Below are positions 1-5,372 of a DNA stretch of 20,077 nucleotides, one piece after another. This DNA comes from a virus. Position 1 is the first letter of the stretch; the number at the start of each line of letters is the position of its first letter. A model generated the notes under the pieces. The model was not told the origin of the DNA and ran no database searches. It saw only the letters and a program-made list of their open reading frames with translations. The stretch covers positions 1-20,077 of the IMG/VR virus record IMGVR_UViG_3300020185_000334. One strand, 5' to 3'. A program made the position numbers and the translations under genes.

Positions 1-195
1 AAGAGTATATCTCTAGCAGATAGCGGAGAGAAGGTTTTTATATGGCCGAAAGAGTTAAAGCAGTTTAAAGACTTCAATGATATATGTGTAATCGGTAATA
101 AAGACAAAATAAGACCCGAATTCATATCAAAAAATACGTATTCAGGTCTTAAAGCTAAATTGCTTTTAACTGAGATTAAAAATCACCTTGTATAA
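1..195 (+). CDS. gp61: DNA primase (T4 gp61-like), C-terminal part
   Basis: The reading frame is open from the window edge to a TAA at 193-195, giving 64 residues of C-terminus. It contains VFIWPKELKQFKDFNDICV followed by NTYSGLKAKL. This matches my recollection of the end of the toprim-type primase gp61 of T4-like phages (a WP motif, then a (K/D)-x-N-D motif, then an N-T-x-x-G-L-x-A-x-L segment). In T4, gp61 makes RNA primers with the gp41 helicase at the fork. The start lies outside the window. The last seven codons and the stop sit inside a 45-bp sequence repeated at 505-549. The gene converges on the small minus-strand gene ending at 218. The family call rests on the motif match only; a different toprim protein remains possible. 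Confidence 0.65.
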   Translation, partial: KSISLADSGEKVFIWPKELKQFKDFNDICVIGNKDKIRPEFISKNTYSGLKAKLLLTEIKNHLV

Positions 196-219
196 GTGAA
201 GCATACACTTTTTGTAATT
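175..219. repeat. 45-bp direct repeat, copy 1
   Basis: This copy is identical over 45 bp to positions 505-549. It contains the last codons and stop of the primase on the plus strand. On the minus strand it lies immediately after the stop of the 91-aa gene, where it still encodes LQKVYASLIQGDF in the same frame. Confidence 0.97.
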
Positions 220-493
220 AAAATGGATATATTTGATTAAGCTGATCAAACAACGCTTGAGTAGGGACTGTCCCTTTCATGCCATTAGGATCTAGTTTAT
301 CAATGTTTACACACGCATCTTTTATATCAAGTAATATAGGTGTTAAGACACCTTCTAGTTCAGGTCTATCGCGCATAATCTCTTCAAGTCTTTCAAAACA
401 GGTTAAAGTTGAGGCTGTACGACCATAAAGATGGCTGCCTTCATTGAGAGTTTTAGCATAAGCTTCGAAAATTAGATCTTGATCTGTATTCAT
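218..493 (-). CDS. Small acidic helical protein, putative capsid-targeted internal protein (91 aa)
   Basis: The function is unknown. The N-terminus MNTDQDLIFEAYAKTLNE is predicted to be a short amphipathic helix ending in L-N-E, just before G19. This resembles T4 internal head proteins, whose targeting peptide is removed by the gp21 protease after (L/I)-x-E. If cleaved, the mature protein would be about 73 residues. Residues from about 32 (CFERLEEIMRDRPELEGVLTPIL) align by eye with the 136-aa protein at 857-1267, so the two are paralogues. The gene starts 12 bp after the stop of the 108-aa gene and has no TAAATA motif or Shine-Dalgarno, so it is probably co-transcribed with that gene. One base separates it from a longer form: its TAA stop corresponds to CAA in the second repeat copy, and the frame beyond it stays open through 13 more residues. 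Confidence 0.8.
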   Translation of the reverse strand: MNTDQDLIFEAYAKTLNEGSHLYGRTASTLTCFERLEEIMRDRPELEGVLTPILLDIKDACVNIDKLDPNGMKGTVPTQALFDQLNQIYPF

Positions 494-504
494 AATATGA
501 ATTA

Positions 505-549
505 ATTAAAAATCACCTTGTATAAGTGAAGCATACACTTTTTGTAATT
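505..549. repeat. 45-bp direct repeat, copy 2
   Basis: This copy is identical to 175-219 and lies 330 bp downstream of it. On the minus strand it encodes the last 13 residues (LQKVYASLIQGDF) and the stop of the 108-aa gene. The interval between the copies holds exactly the 91-aa gene, so the arrangement looks like a gene-sized tandem duplication or insertion. Confidence 0.97.
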
Positions 550-832
550 GAGGGTCATCAGCATAAGACTCTTGCTTTAATATATCAACAGCATCGAATA
601 CCTTTTCAAGTACTTGATTAATCTTATCTTCTAATTCTGGCACTTCTGCTTTAAGTTGTTCTAGCAAATTTACAGCACCTTCTGATGATTCATTAGCTTC
701 TTCTGGTTCTATTCCTCCAAATTGATCATCTTCAGGAGCGTCTTCAGGGGCGTATTGATCATTCATATCTTCAGATAGAATTCTAGTTTGGGTATATCTT
801 TCGAATATTAAGTCTGTTTCTGTTGTATTCAT
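506..832 (-). CDS. Small acidic helical protein, putative capsid-targeted internal protein (108 aa)
   Basis: The function is unknown. The N-terminus MNTTETDLIFERYTQTRILSE repeats the pattern of its neighbours: polar residues, then D-L-I-F-E-x-Y, then a (L/I)-x-E site (LSE before D22). Residues of about 22-55 are strongly acidic and low in complexity. The C-terminal half (LLEQLKAEVPELEDKINQVL) is helical and weakly similar to the 91- and 136-aa proteins. A perfect TATAAATA lies at 849-856, but 16 bases from the ATG because a 23-bp tandem duplication covers the start region. The 3' end is copy 2 of the 45-bp repeat. I infer a packaged head protein by analogy with T4 internal proteins; no enzymatic motif is visible. 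Confidence 0.8.
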   Translation of the reverse strand: MNTTETDLIFERYTQTRILSEDMNDQYAPEDAPEDDQFGGIEPEEANESSEGAVNLLEQLKAEVPELEDKINQVLEKVFDAVDILKQESYADDPQLQKVYASLIQGDF

Positions 833-852
833 AAGTCTGTTTCTGTTGTATT
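809..852. repeat. 23-bp-period tandem repeat across the 108-aa start codon
   Basis: A 21-bp sequence occurs at 809-829 and again at 832-852. The start codon (830-832) lies at the junction. One copy encodes N-T-T-E-T-D-L and the other forms the leader between the late promoter and the ATG. Confidence 0.93.
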
Positions 853-856
853 TATA
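849..856 (-). promoter_or_regulatory. T4-type late promoter for the 108-aa gene
   Basis: This is an exact TATAAATA on the minus strand, 16 bases before the ATG at 832. The spacing is longer than the usual five because of the tandem duplication. Confidence 0.6.
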
Positions 857-1267
857 TTAAACGTCTGGAAATAATCTATCAAGATGTATACCTAAATCAG
901 TTACATCAACTTTATAATCGTCTACATCTAGACTATTTATATCTTCGATAATATCCTGGAAGTCATTAAGGATAGGTGTTAACTCTTGTTCTGCTTCAGG
1001 GTTACTGCGCATAAAAGCTTCAAGTCTTTCAAAAATATTGCCTTCATCCTCTTCATCTTCTGCATGGGGGTATGCGAAACCGTAATGCTCTTCAAATGCT
1101 TCAGCACCGAACTGCTCGTAATATGATTCTTGCTCAGCACTAATAGCATCTTTACCTCTCATTATATTTTTTTCTCTGCTTTCGTTATCTTCATAACCTT
1201 CGTTAATAAGAGGTTTAGATACAGCGTAAGCTTCAAAGATTGAGTTTATATCAGTTTTATTATTCAT
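857..1267 (-). CDS. Acidic helical protein, putative capsid-targeted internal protein (136 aa)
   Basis: The function is unknown. The N-terminus reads MNNKTDINSIFEAYAVSKPL and then I-N-E-G, which gives a candidate (L/I)-x-E processing site after residue 23 and a mature protein of about 113 residues. The middle (about 24-75) is rich in E, Y and D. The C-terminal part (IFERLEAFMRSNPEAEQELTP) is clearly paralogous to the 91-aa protein, sharing FERLE, MR, PE-x-E and LTPIL-x-D. CTAAATA lies on the minus strand at 1276-1282, eight bases before the ATG. The role is inferred from the N-terminal resemblance to T4 targeting peptides and from its place in the cluster. Confidence 0.8.
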   Translation of the reverse strand: MNNKTDINSIFEAYAVSKPLINEGYEDNESREKNIMRGKDAISAEQESYYEQFGAEAFEEHYGFAYPHAEDEEDEGNIFERLEAFMRSNPEAEQELTPILNDFQDIIEDINSLDVDDYKVDVTDLGIHLDRLFPDV

Positions 1268-1275
1268 ATTATTAT

Positions 1276-1282
1276 TATTTAG
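1276..1282 (-). promoter_or_regulatory. Late promoter for the 136-aa gene
   Basis: CTAAATA on the minus strand, followed by eight A/T bases and the ATG at 1267. No Shine-Dalgarno is present. Confidence 0.5.
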
Positions 1283-1300
1283 TTTAAAGGTATGTATAAT

Positions 1301-1663
1301 TTACTGTCTCCCCATCACCCGACGATCGAGGTCCTCCACTATATCCAGTAAGGTTTGAGAAATGTCTCCGGGATTAACGTGACCTAGGTCCTTAATTTGC
1401 TCATTTTCGGAGAATAATAATCGAAGTCGCTTTATAACATCGTTAACAATGGTTCTAAAATTACCGAGGTGAGCTTTATTTAAGTCATCACTTATAGCCT
1501 TTAAGTCCTCATATAGATTGTCTCCGCTTTTCTGAATCTGTATGCGGTGAGCGTATAAAAGCCTACTAAGCCACCGGGCAGGGTCGTCATAGCCATACTC
1601 TTCTTCGTATGAATACTCTTTTTCATTTATTAAAGATGTGTATAATTTATTAAATTTGTTCAT
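1301..1663 (-). CDS. Small helical protein with putative capsid-targeting N-terminus (120 aa)
   Basis: The function is unknown. It begins MNKFNKLYTSLINE, a short helix ending in I-N-E before K15, then an acidic Y/E-rich stretch (SYEEEYGYDD). The rest, up to the basic C-terminus DLDRRVMGRQ, is predicted to be largely helical. The start is fixed by CTAAATA at 1669-1675 with five bases (ATAAT) before the ATG. The promoter overlaps the TAA stop of the upstream 133-aa gene. It is less similar to its neighbours than the 91/108/136-aa trio, so common ancestry is uncertain. Its place in the same string of minus-strand genes suggests a related virion role. Confidence 0.78.
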   Translation of the reverse strand: MNKFNKLYTSLINEKEYSYEEEYGYDDPARWLSRLLYAHRIQIQKSGDNLYEDLKAISDDLNKAHLGNFRTIVNDVIKRLRLLFSENEQIKDLGHVNPGDISQTLLDIVEDLDRRVMGRQ

Positions 1664-1668
1664 ATTAT

Positions 1669-1675
1669 TATTTAG
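1669..1675 (-). promoter_or_regulatory. Late promoter for the 120-aa gene (N5 spacing)
   Basis: CTAAATA on the minus strand with exactly five bases to the ATG at 1663. The stop codon of the upstream gene (1672-1674) is part of the motif. Confidence 0.65.
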
Positions 1676-2073
1676 TTAAATCTATATTTTGGATCATTAG
1701 CTCCTGCTAAGTAACCTTTAAGTATTTCACTTAACGATGAAACTTCCATTGCTACTCTAGCAATCTTCTTTGTTTCTGAATTTGAAATACTATCAAAAAT
1801 CGTATCAGCTTCTGCGGAATTTAAAGATGTTTGAATACTATCTGTAGTACCGTTAAGGTAATTAGAAAATTCATCCATTCTAGTAATCCACTCACTTAAC
1901 TCATCATACATCTCTTTTTGCTGATTAGCAATTGTTGATGTACCGCCTTCAGGTATATCAGCACCGAGCTCATCACTAGTAATATCTTGTAATTGTGAAT
2001 CTAAAGCCTCTGCATCGGTAAGCTCTTCATCTTGTTCTAAAATTTTATAAAATCTATTTGAATACGTACTCAT
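1672..2073 (-). CDS. Small helical protein with putative capsid-targeting N-terminus (133 aa)
   Basis: The function is unknown. The frame is open for 43 codons upstream, but the ATG at 2071-2073 is chosen because TATAAATA lies exactly five bases before it and the upstream part reads antisense through the divergent gene. The protein begins MSTYSNRFYKILEQDEELT, with I-L-E as a candidate protease site after residue 13. An acidic stretch follows, then long predicted helices (EMYDELSEWITRMDEFSNYL). It is divergent from the plus-strand gene at 2108, with which it shares a perfectly mirrored promoter and start region. An internal head protein is inferred by analogy only. Confidence 0.78.
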   Translation of the reverse strand: MSTYSNRFYKILEQDEELTDAEALDSQLQDITSDELGADIPEGGTSTIANQQKEMYDELSEWITRMDEFSNYLNGTTDSIQTSLNSAEADTIFDSISNSETKKIARVAMEVSSLSEILKGYLAGANDPKYRFN

Positions 2074-2078
2074 GTATA

Positions 2079-2086
2079 TATTTATA
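2079..2086 (-). promoter_or_regulatory. Late promoter for the 133-aa gene (N5 spacing)
   Basis: Exact TATAAATA on the minus strand, then TATAC, then the ATG at 2073. Confidence 0.7.
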
Positions 2087-2094
2087 TCAAACAG

Positions 2095-2102
2095 CATAAA
2101 TA
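2095..2102 (+). promoter_or_regulatory. Late promoter for the 121-aa gene (N5 spacing)
   Basis: CATAAATA, then TATAC, then the ATG at 2108. It mirrors the divergent promoter at 2079-2086. Confidence 0.65.
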
Positions 2103-2107
2103 TATAC

Positions 2108-2473
2108 ATGAAGCGAAGAATATTTGAAGATTCCGAAATACCAAACTCGCAAAGGCAAGTAGCTGGAGTAGGAGCTAATGCAGTTGATCCTGGTGCAACC
2201 ACTGTTCAGCAGCACTTAGTTCATAAGAACGACGATATAGCTCTACAAAATCCTAATAAGATGTACCCAATCGAAGGTATAGATCAAGCTATTTCCGATG
2301 CTTTTATCAATATATCTAACGCAGCTAGGCTTATAGAGACAGCTAAATTAAACCCAGCTCTTAAGAATCATAAAAATAGTTTTCAAAAATTAAAAAATAA
2401 TCTTAAGAGTATAACGAGCTTATTAGTAGATTTTGACGAGACTGTCGCTATAATAAAGAATAATGAAAAGTAG
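2108..2473 (+). CDS. Small protein of unknown function, possible internal head protein (121 aa)
   Basis: The function is not recognised. The ATG at 2108 is preferred over upstream in-frame starts because a late promoter sits exactly five bases before it. The N-terminus MKRRIFEDSEIP contains I-F-E, a possible though very short version of the (I/L)-x-E pattern in the neighbouring minus-strand proteins. Residues of about 13-50 look unstructured and rich in A, V, N and Q. The second half (from about IDQAISDAFINISNAARLIE) is helical. It leads a tight plus-strand string: its stop overlaps the next start by 11 bp (ATGAAAAGTAG). The operon is convergent with the neck gene block. Confidence 0.78.
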   Translation: MKRRIFEDSEIPNSQRQVAGVGANAVDPGATTVQQHLVHKNDDIALQNPNKMYPIEGIDQAISDAFINISNAARLIETAKLNPALKNHKNSFQKLKNNLKSITSLLVDFDETVAIIKNNEK

Positions 2474-2858
2474 TTTTGGTAAATTAATATACTCAATATT
2501 CTTAACCCTATGCGTAAGCTCGTTAGTAGCTTTAATATTTAAAGATGTATTTTGGAATGTATTCGCAATAGTAACTATATTACAGATTATTAGTTTTGTA
2601 ATTTTCAATAGGATATATACAAATTGGTTAATATTAGCTCTCGAAAAGAGTAAAGCTGTTCAAGTAAAAGAATTAAATAGAAATTACACTCATGTAGAAT
2701 GCCCTTGTTCGCAAAAATATAATCAATTAGTAGATATAAGATTCGATACTAAAAATATTTACCAGTGCTTACAATGTAAAAAAGATATATCAGCTACTCC
2801 GAGCGTTATTACTGTTAATACATCCGATCCCCTATACTTTGATAAAACGAATGGATAG
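2463..2858 (+). CDS. Membrane protein with zinc-ribbon-like cytoplasmic tail (131 aa)
   Basis: The function is unknown. Residues of about 8-27 and 31-60 are strongly hydrophobic, giving two predicted transmembrane segments. A soluble tail follows in which C80-P-C82 and C102-x-x-C105 could bind one zinc ion. The start overlaps the end of the previous gene by 11 bp and the stop overlaps the next ATG by 8 bp, so expression should be translationally coupled. No Shine-Dalgarno is visible. A membrane protein is unusual among virion genes. It could act at the host membrane during lysis, superinfection exclusion or takeover, but nothing in the sequence decides between these. Confidence 0.78.
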   Translation: MKSSFGKLIYSIFLTLCVSSLVALIFKDVFWNVFAIVTILQIISFVIFNRIYTNWLILALEKSKAVQVKELNRNYTHVECPCSQKYNQLVDIRFDTKNIYQCLQCKKDISATPSVITVNTSDPLYFDKTNG

Positions 2859-3249
2859 TTTAAAAGATATTACAACAGAAGTGCCTCCATCCTCACTTCA
2901 AAAGCCATTAAAAGACTTACCAATTGGTATAGAAGCTTTATCTGAAGAGTTACTAAAATCACTTACATACGATCAGCGTGATTTATTTAAACAAGGTAGA
3001 GCGTTTATAGGTAATAAGCCAACTACTACTATTTCTCTATTAAGAGATTTCCTTTATATGGAAGTAGAACAATTACAATTAACAAAAGAAGTAGATAATG
3101 TTGATAGAACTATTAACAGCAAAACTAAAAAAGCGCTAATATCTCAAATTAATAACATTATTAGCATTTTGGAGATGTCGCTTAATAATAAGCCAGATCG
3201 TGTATATCTTATGATAGGAATGCTTTTACGTTCTTTATATAAGAAATAG
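2851..3249 (+). CDS. Hypothetical helical protein (132 aa)
   Basis: The protein is not recognised. The ATG at 2851 is chosen over a TTG four codons upstream because it overlaps the previous stop (ATGGATAG), as elsewhere in this string. A proline-containing N-terminal stretch of about 30 residues is followed by predicted helices. Segments such as SLTYDQRDLFKQGRAFIGNK and a leucine/isoleucine-rich C-terminal half (ISQINNIISILEMSLNNK) suggest a helical bundle. There are no catalytic motifs or membrane segments. The tail ends LLRSLYKK. The tight overlap with the membrane protein gene suggests the two are made together and may work together. Confidence 0.75.
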   Translation: MDSLKDITTEVPPSSLQKPLKDLPIGIEALSEELLKSLTYDQRDLFKQGRAFIGNKPTTTISLLRDFLYMEVEQLQLTKEVDNVDRTINSKTKKALISQINNIISILEMSLNNKPDRVYLMIGMLLRSLYKK

Positions 3250-3270
3250 GAACCCTGATATAATTAGAGT

Positions 3271-3537
3271 ATGAAAAATACTAAAGAAGTACATACGATG
3301 ACAGTAGAAGAGCTTGAACGTGAAAATATTGATTATCTCGCGCGGTTCGCATGCCTATTATATGGGGTAAATGTGGCCGGTGACGCTGCAGATAAAATGG
3401 GTTGTAATACCGAGCGTAGTAGCTCATGGATTAAGCCTATTTTCTTTCAGAAGTATATTGATGAGAGATATGGTGATATGAAATATAATATTAATAAATC
3501 TTTAAAAGGAGAAGATGATGAAGTTTATTCCTGGTAG
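3271..3537 (+). CDS. Hypothetical protein (88 aa)
   Basis: The protein is not recognised. It begins MKNTKEVHTMTVEELERENI; an internal ATG at codon 10 is an alternative start. The middle (DYLARFACLLYGVNVAGDAAD) could be a helix-rich small domain, and the end is basic then acidic. There is no TAAATA before it. TATAATTAGAGT directly upstream resembles a bacterial -10 element, but I see no matching -35. The last 20 bases overlap the next gene in another frame, and its end supplies that gene's Shine-Dalgarno. The overlap and consistent frame use support a real gene; the role is unknown. Confidence 0.68.
   Translation: MKNTKEVHTMTVEELERENIDYLARFACLLYGVNVAGDAADKMGCNTERSSSWIKPIFFQKYIDERYGDMKYNINKSLKGEDDEVYSW
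3507..3511 (+). promoter_or_regulatory. Shine-Dalgarno deciding the start at 3518
   Basis: AAGGAG lies just before two tandem ATG codons. The second (3518) has a normal six-base spacing and the first (3515) only three. This is one of only two clear ribosome binding sites in the window. Confidence 0.65.
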
Positions 3538-3718
3538 TTCATTTATAAACAATACTTCGAAGTTTGGCAAATACTTTCGTCGTGGGCAATCATACGTTTT
3601 AAAGAATATTTCACCAAGAGATGGTAAGATGAAATATATCTTTACGAGCGTTGATGGTGATAAAGAGATTGTATTTAATTCAGCTGAAGAAGCGGATAAT
3701 TTCTTGAGTAACTTCTAG
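3518..3718 (+). CDS. Small hypothetical protein (66 aa)
   Basis: The protein is not recognised. With the ATG at 3518 it begins MKFIPGSSFINNTSKFGKYF. It looks like a small beta-rich domain: a basic N-terminal half, a GQSYVLKNISPRDGKMKYIF segment, then alternating acidic and hydrophobic residues to EEADNFLSNF. The Shine-Dalgarno inside the previous gene indicates translation within an operon. Its TAG stop shares the palindrome CTAG with the stop of the convergent neck gene, so the two genes overlap tail to tail by four bases with no terminator between. Confidence 0.72.
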   Translation: MKFIPGSSFINNTSKFGKYFRRGQSYVLKNISPRDGKMKYIFTSVDGDKEIVFNSAEEADNFLSNF

Positions 3719-4503
3719 TAATAATCGCCATATATATCAGTATCATTAACACCCATATCAAACACTTCGTTTATACTAGTAGAGTCAGCACTATATTCGC
3801 TATAATTTTCTTTCTTAGGTTCAGTTTCAATATTAGCGCCTCCACTTAATCTACCAGCGAACGCATCCTCATATATTTGCTGATTACCTGAAATACTTTC
3901 CCCAACAGTACTGAATGGTATACCAGGTTCAAAGCTATAATCATAACGTTTAGCTTTGATTATAAAAACATAGTGACCGGCTAGAGGGTTAATTTGAGAT
4001 ATATCTTCATCTAGCTTTTCAGTAACCTCAAAATACTTTGGCTGCCTATTAGCCGGTCGATCGTCGCCAAATTCTGATAACTGAAATATATCACCTGCTT
4101 TAGGCTCGACTATTGAATATTGAGTATCGTATACAGATGATAAACTATCAAATGTAGCTTCGTATGATGAAATATGCACGTAAGCAGTAATTTCATCATC
4201 ACTTAAGAATCCGTATTTACTTAAAGTAATAGCATTATCATTAAGATTGACTGCTATTACTATATCCCTAGGTTCTGCGAATGTCTTAGTAGGCTCTTCA
4301 CCGTATATATTATCGGCCGACAGTACGTTAAATGTATTAACAAAATATGAAACTTTAACCCCGTATTGATTTATAACTTCTCTCCACCAGTTACTAAATA
4401 GAACGCGTTCTGATTCCTGTACACCCTTATCCGTAAACCTCCAACATGTTTCATCATCTTGAACCAGACCTGGGTAGCAATTATTATCGTAATCTATACT
4501 CAT
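3715..4503 (-). CDS. gp14: Neck protein, T4 gp14-like (262 aa)
   Basis: This is probably the gp14 homologue, which with gp13 forms the neck that closes the filled head and joins it to the tail. T4 gp14 is of similar length (about 256 aa). Recognisable features are YGVKVSYF and then D-N-I-Y-G-E-E-P-T-K-T-F (about 47-75), matching the Y-G-x-x-x-x-Y and G-E-D-P region of gp14 proteins. Also present are the EPKAGDIF segment (133-140), PKYFEVTEKL (155-164) and a closing strand GHYVFIIKAKRYDYSFE (176-192). The last 70 residues are variable and polar. The start overlaps the stop of the 103-aa gene (ATGA), so the pair is translationally coupled. gp13 and gp15 are not in the window. Confidence 0.7.
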   Translation of the reverse strand: MSIDYDNNCYPGLVQDDETCWRFTDKGVQESERVLFSNWWREVINQYGVKVSYFVNTFNVLSADNIYGEEPTKTFAEPRDIVIAVNLNDNAITLSKYGFLSDDEITAYVHISSYEATFDSLSSVYDTQYSIVEPKAGDIFQLSEFGDDRPANRQPKYFEVTEKLDEDISQINPLAGHYVFIIKAKRYDYSFEPGIPFSTVGESISGNQQIYEDAFAGRLSGGANIETEPKKENYSEYSADSTSINEVFDMGVNDTDIYGDYY

Positions 4504-4811
4504 TTTTGTAACATAAAGGTGTTAGTTTGCGGATTAAAGAAGAGACGAATACCGGTTTTACCTAAAGTACAGTCCTTATCCTTATGAGGTATAATATTAA
4601 AAGTATCTCTTATATACTCTAGATCAGCTGGCGTGCATGCGCAAGTACCTTTATTAGTTTTTAAATTTTCAATTTTTTGATTCTTAGATGCATCAGTCTT
4701 AACATAATCAGGTACAAGATTTAAGTGTTTACGTCTATATGATGATTGAGTATCTGTAAACCCATGACCTCTATGTCTATGGTTGGTATGAAACTTTGCA
4801 AAACTATCCAT
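4500..4811 (-). CDS. Hypothetical basic protein upstream of the neck gene (103 aa)
   Basis: The function is unknown. The N-terminus MDSFAKFHTNHRHRGHGFTD is rich in histidine and arginine. The middle is lysine-rich. C-A-C with a later D-C (about 58-60 and 81) could coordinate a metal, but the pattern is not a standard finger. The C-terminus (GIRLFFNPQTNTFMLQK) is a likely beta hairpin. ATTAAATA lies on the minus strand at 4817-4824 with exactly five bases to the ATG. The stop overlaps the start of the gp14-like gene as ATGA, which suggests a head-completion or neck-assembly partner. Confidence 0.75.
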   Translation of the reverse strand: MDSFAKFHTNHRHRGHGFTDTQSSYRRKHLNLVPDYVKTDASKNQKIENLKTNKGTCACTPADLEYIRDTFNIIPHKDKDCTLGKTGIRLFFNPQTNTFMLQK

Positions 4812-4816
4812 AATTA

Positions 4817-4824
4817 TATTTAAT
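4817..4824 (-). promoter_or_regulatory. Late promoter for the 103-aa and neck genes (N5 spacing)
   Basis: ATTAAATA on the minus strand, then TAATT, then the ATG at 4811. It lies directly downstream of the terminator at 4826-4862. Confidence 0.65.
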
Positions 4825-4825
4825 C

Positions 4826-4862
4826 AAAAAAAAGCTGCAACCAATAAAGTTGCAGCTTTTTT
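4826..4862. terminator. Bidirectional intrinsic terminator
   Basis: An 8-bp stem (GCTGCAAC, 4834-4841, paired with 4849-4856) encloses a 7-base loop. Eight A's precede it and six T's follow, so it has a U-tract on either strand. In context it ends the minus-strand 277-aa transcript. Confidence 0.9.
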
Positions 4863-4880
4863 AAATTTCTCTTTTAAATC

Positions 4881-5372
4881 TTAAGCAAACAAGTCGCCGG
4901 TCTTGCCAGTTTTTGAACTATGAACTTTGTTTTTCTTTGATGTTAGCTTATGACCAGCTGCATCTGCAAGCGGCTTGCCCTTACCATCTACAGTTGATTT
5001 AACTTGGCCTTGAGCTTTACCACCGGAAGCTCTAACACTGCCAACTGTATTTTTACGGCTCATTAATGATTGACCAGCTGAATCAGGTACTTCCTTTAAG
5101 TCAGTTGCTTCATCGACTGTATCTTCAAAATCTTCGAAGCCGTCTTCAACTTCATCATCACCTTCGTCATCGAGTTCTTCTTCACCTCCGAGTTGCGCTT
5201 GAATCAGATCGCACAATTGTTGTGCCATATCACGGTCAAGTGTCAAAGTAACCTCATCAGTCTCTTCAACGTCGTTAACTTCGTCATCAGTGTCAATACC
5301 GAGAGCATCAAGCTCTTCCACGTCTTGGTCACCCATAACATCTTCAAATAATTTATCAAAAACAGATTTCAT
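4881..5372 (-). CDS. Nested in-frame gene: 163-aa short form of the 277-aa protein
   Basis: Met115 of the longer protein is preceded on the minus strand by CATAAATA (5378-5385) and exactly five bases (TTAAT). This is the same promoter-start module found before the other late genes. The predicted product begins MKSVFDKLFEDVMGDQ, again a short helix with an L-F-E protease-like site, as expected for an independent capsid-targeted protein. It would contain the acidic core and the basic repeated C-terminus but not the lysine-rich N-terminal 114 residues. The long form may have arisen by in-frame fusion of a second small gene upstream. Both products from one frame is inference; the module itself is seen. 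Confidence 0.5.
   Translation of the reverse strand: MKSVFDKLFEDVMGDQDVEELDALGIDTDDEVNDVEETDEVTLTLDRDMAQQLCDLIQAQLGGEEELDDEGDDEVEDGFEDFEDTVDEATDLKEVPDSAGQSLMSRKNTVGSVRASGGKAQGQVKSTVDGKGKPLADAAGHKLTSKKNKVHSSKTGKTGDLFA

Larger units (their letters stand above)
2071..2110. repeat. 15-bp perfect inverted repeat containing two divergent promoter-start modules
   Basis: The arms are 2071-2085 and 2096-2110, separated by ten bases. Each arm contains an ATG, the five-base spacer TATAC and the ATAAATA core, so two late promoters point away from each other. Confidence 0.93.

Noticed and set aside
925-941. Exact TATAAATA on the minus strand followed by six bases and ATG inside the 136-aa gene
   Set aside because: The ATG is followed at once by TAG. 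It might serve as a distal promoter for the 108-aa gene but nothing else supports that.
2074-2202. Upstream extension of the 133-aa minus-strand frame (43 more codons)
   Set aside because: It runs antisense through the start of the divergent gene, and the late promoter points to the ATG at 2073.
3250-3270. TATAAT before the 88-aa gene as a host-type promoter
   Set aside because: There is no recognisable -35 at a suitable distance, and the gene lies within a tight operon.
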